From contig CAMXXM010000103.1 of assembly GCA_947253195.1 (NCBI GenBank), forward strand, positions 1 to 5,653: a DNA stretch of 5,653 bases, given 5' to 3'. Made by a program: the position numbers and the translations under genes. The stretch comes from an uncultured Porphyromonas sp. GTDB lineage: Bacteria > Bacteroidota > Bacteroidia > Bacteroidales > Porphyromonadaceae. Below are positions 5,606-5,653 of the stretch, one piece after another. The notes below the pieces were generated by a model. That model had not been told where the DNA came from and did no database searches. It saw only the letters and a program-made list of their open reading frames with translations. Numbering within the stretch: the first letter of the stretch is position 1; every line of letters begins with the position of its first letter.

Positions 5606-5653
5606 CTGTCTCTTATACACATCTGACGCTGCCGACGAAACCTTATGGGTGTA
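5606..5653. other. Illumina Nextera adapter contamination at contig end
   Basis: 5606-5624 is CTGTCTCTTATACACATCT, the exact 19-base Tn5 mosaic end used in Nextera libraries. It is followed at 5625-5638 by GACGCTGCCGACGA, the reverse complement of the Nextera Read 1 tail. Next come 10 bases (AACCTTATGG, 5639-5648), consistent with a 10-base i5 index, then GTGTA (5649-5653), the first bases of the P5 arm read in this direction. Order and exact match make this technical rather than genomic. These 48 bases should be removed before any gene calling. Confidence 0.98.

Overview
The window looks like chromosomal DNA from a Bacteroidota species, most likely Porphyromonas or a close relative. The grounds are a protein with a literal GLPGLI motif (a family first noted as a paralogous set in Porphyromonas gingivalis), a two-part outer-membrane protein with a carboxypeptidase-regulatory-like N-terminus, G+C-rich coding sequence, and genes without obvious Shine-Dalgarno sites. 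The genus is inferred from protein character, not from a marker gene.

Layout, all genes on the + strand. Positions 1-116 are an AT-rich leader. 117-2690 encodes a TonB-dependent-receptor-like outer-membrane beta-barrel protein. After 37 bases comes a secreted GLPGLI-family protein (2728-3540), whose stop overlaps the start of an exported tetratricopeptide-repeat (TPR) protein (3537 onward). The three read as one cell-envelope operon. The TPR gene has a -1 frame discontinuity near 4531-4558. The family-like C-terminus lies in the other frame and stops at 4624, while the frame as given runs on to 4781 through non-coding DNA.

Positions 4625-5021 hold no convincing gene. They contain an orderly repeat: four copies of an 8-base core (TACCGATA, TACCGATA, TATCGGTA, TATCGGTA) at exactly 22-base spacing, which together make two perfect 30-base inverted arms around a 14-base centre (4729-4802). 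Two weaker inverted repeats follow.

A second unit starts at 5022: a small DUF2007-type protein with a C-terminal membrane anchor (5022-5396), then after 3 bases the N-terminal 68 codons of the cobalamin enzyme CobU (5400-5605). The gene stops there because 5606-5653 is not genomic. It is the Illumina Nextera (Tn5 mosaic end plus Read 1) adapter, followed by what looks like a 10-base index and the first bases of the P5 arm. The contig therefore ends in untrimmed adapter, and the sequencing was probably Illumina.

I see no complete new defence or mobile system. The items most worth following up are the 22-base-period repeat, the frameshift with a slippery-type heptamer inside it, and the adapter.
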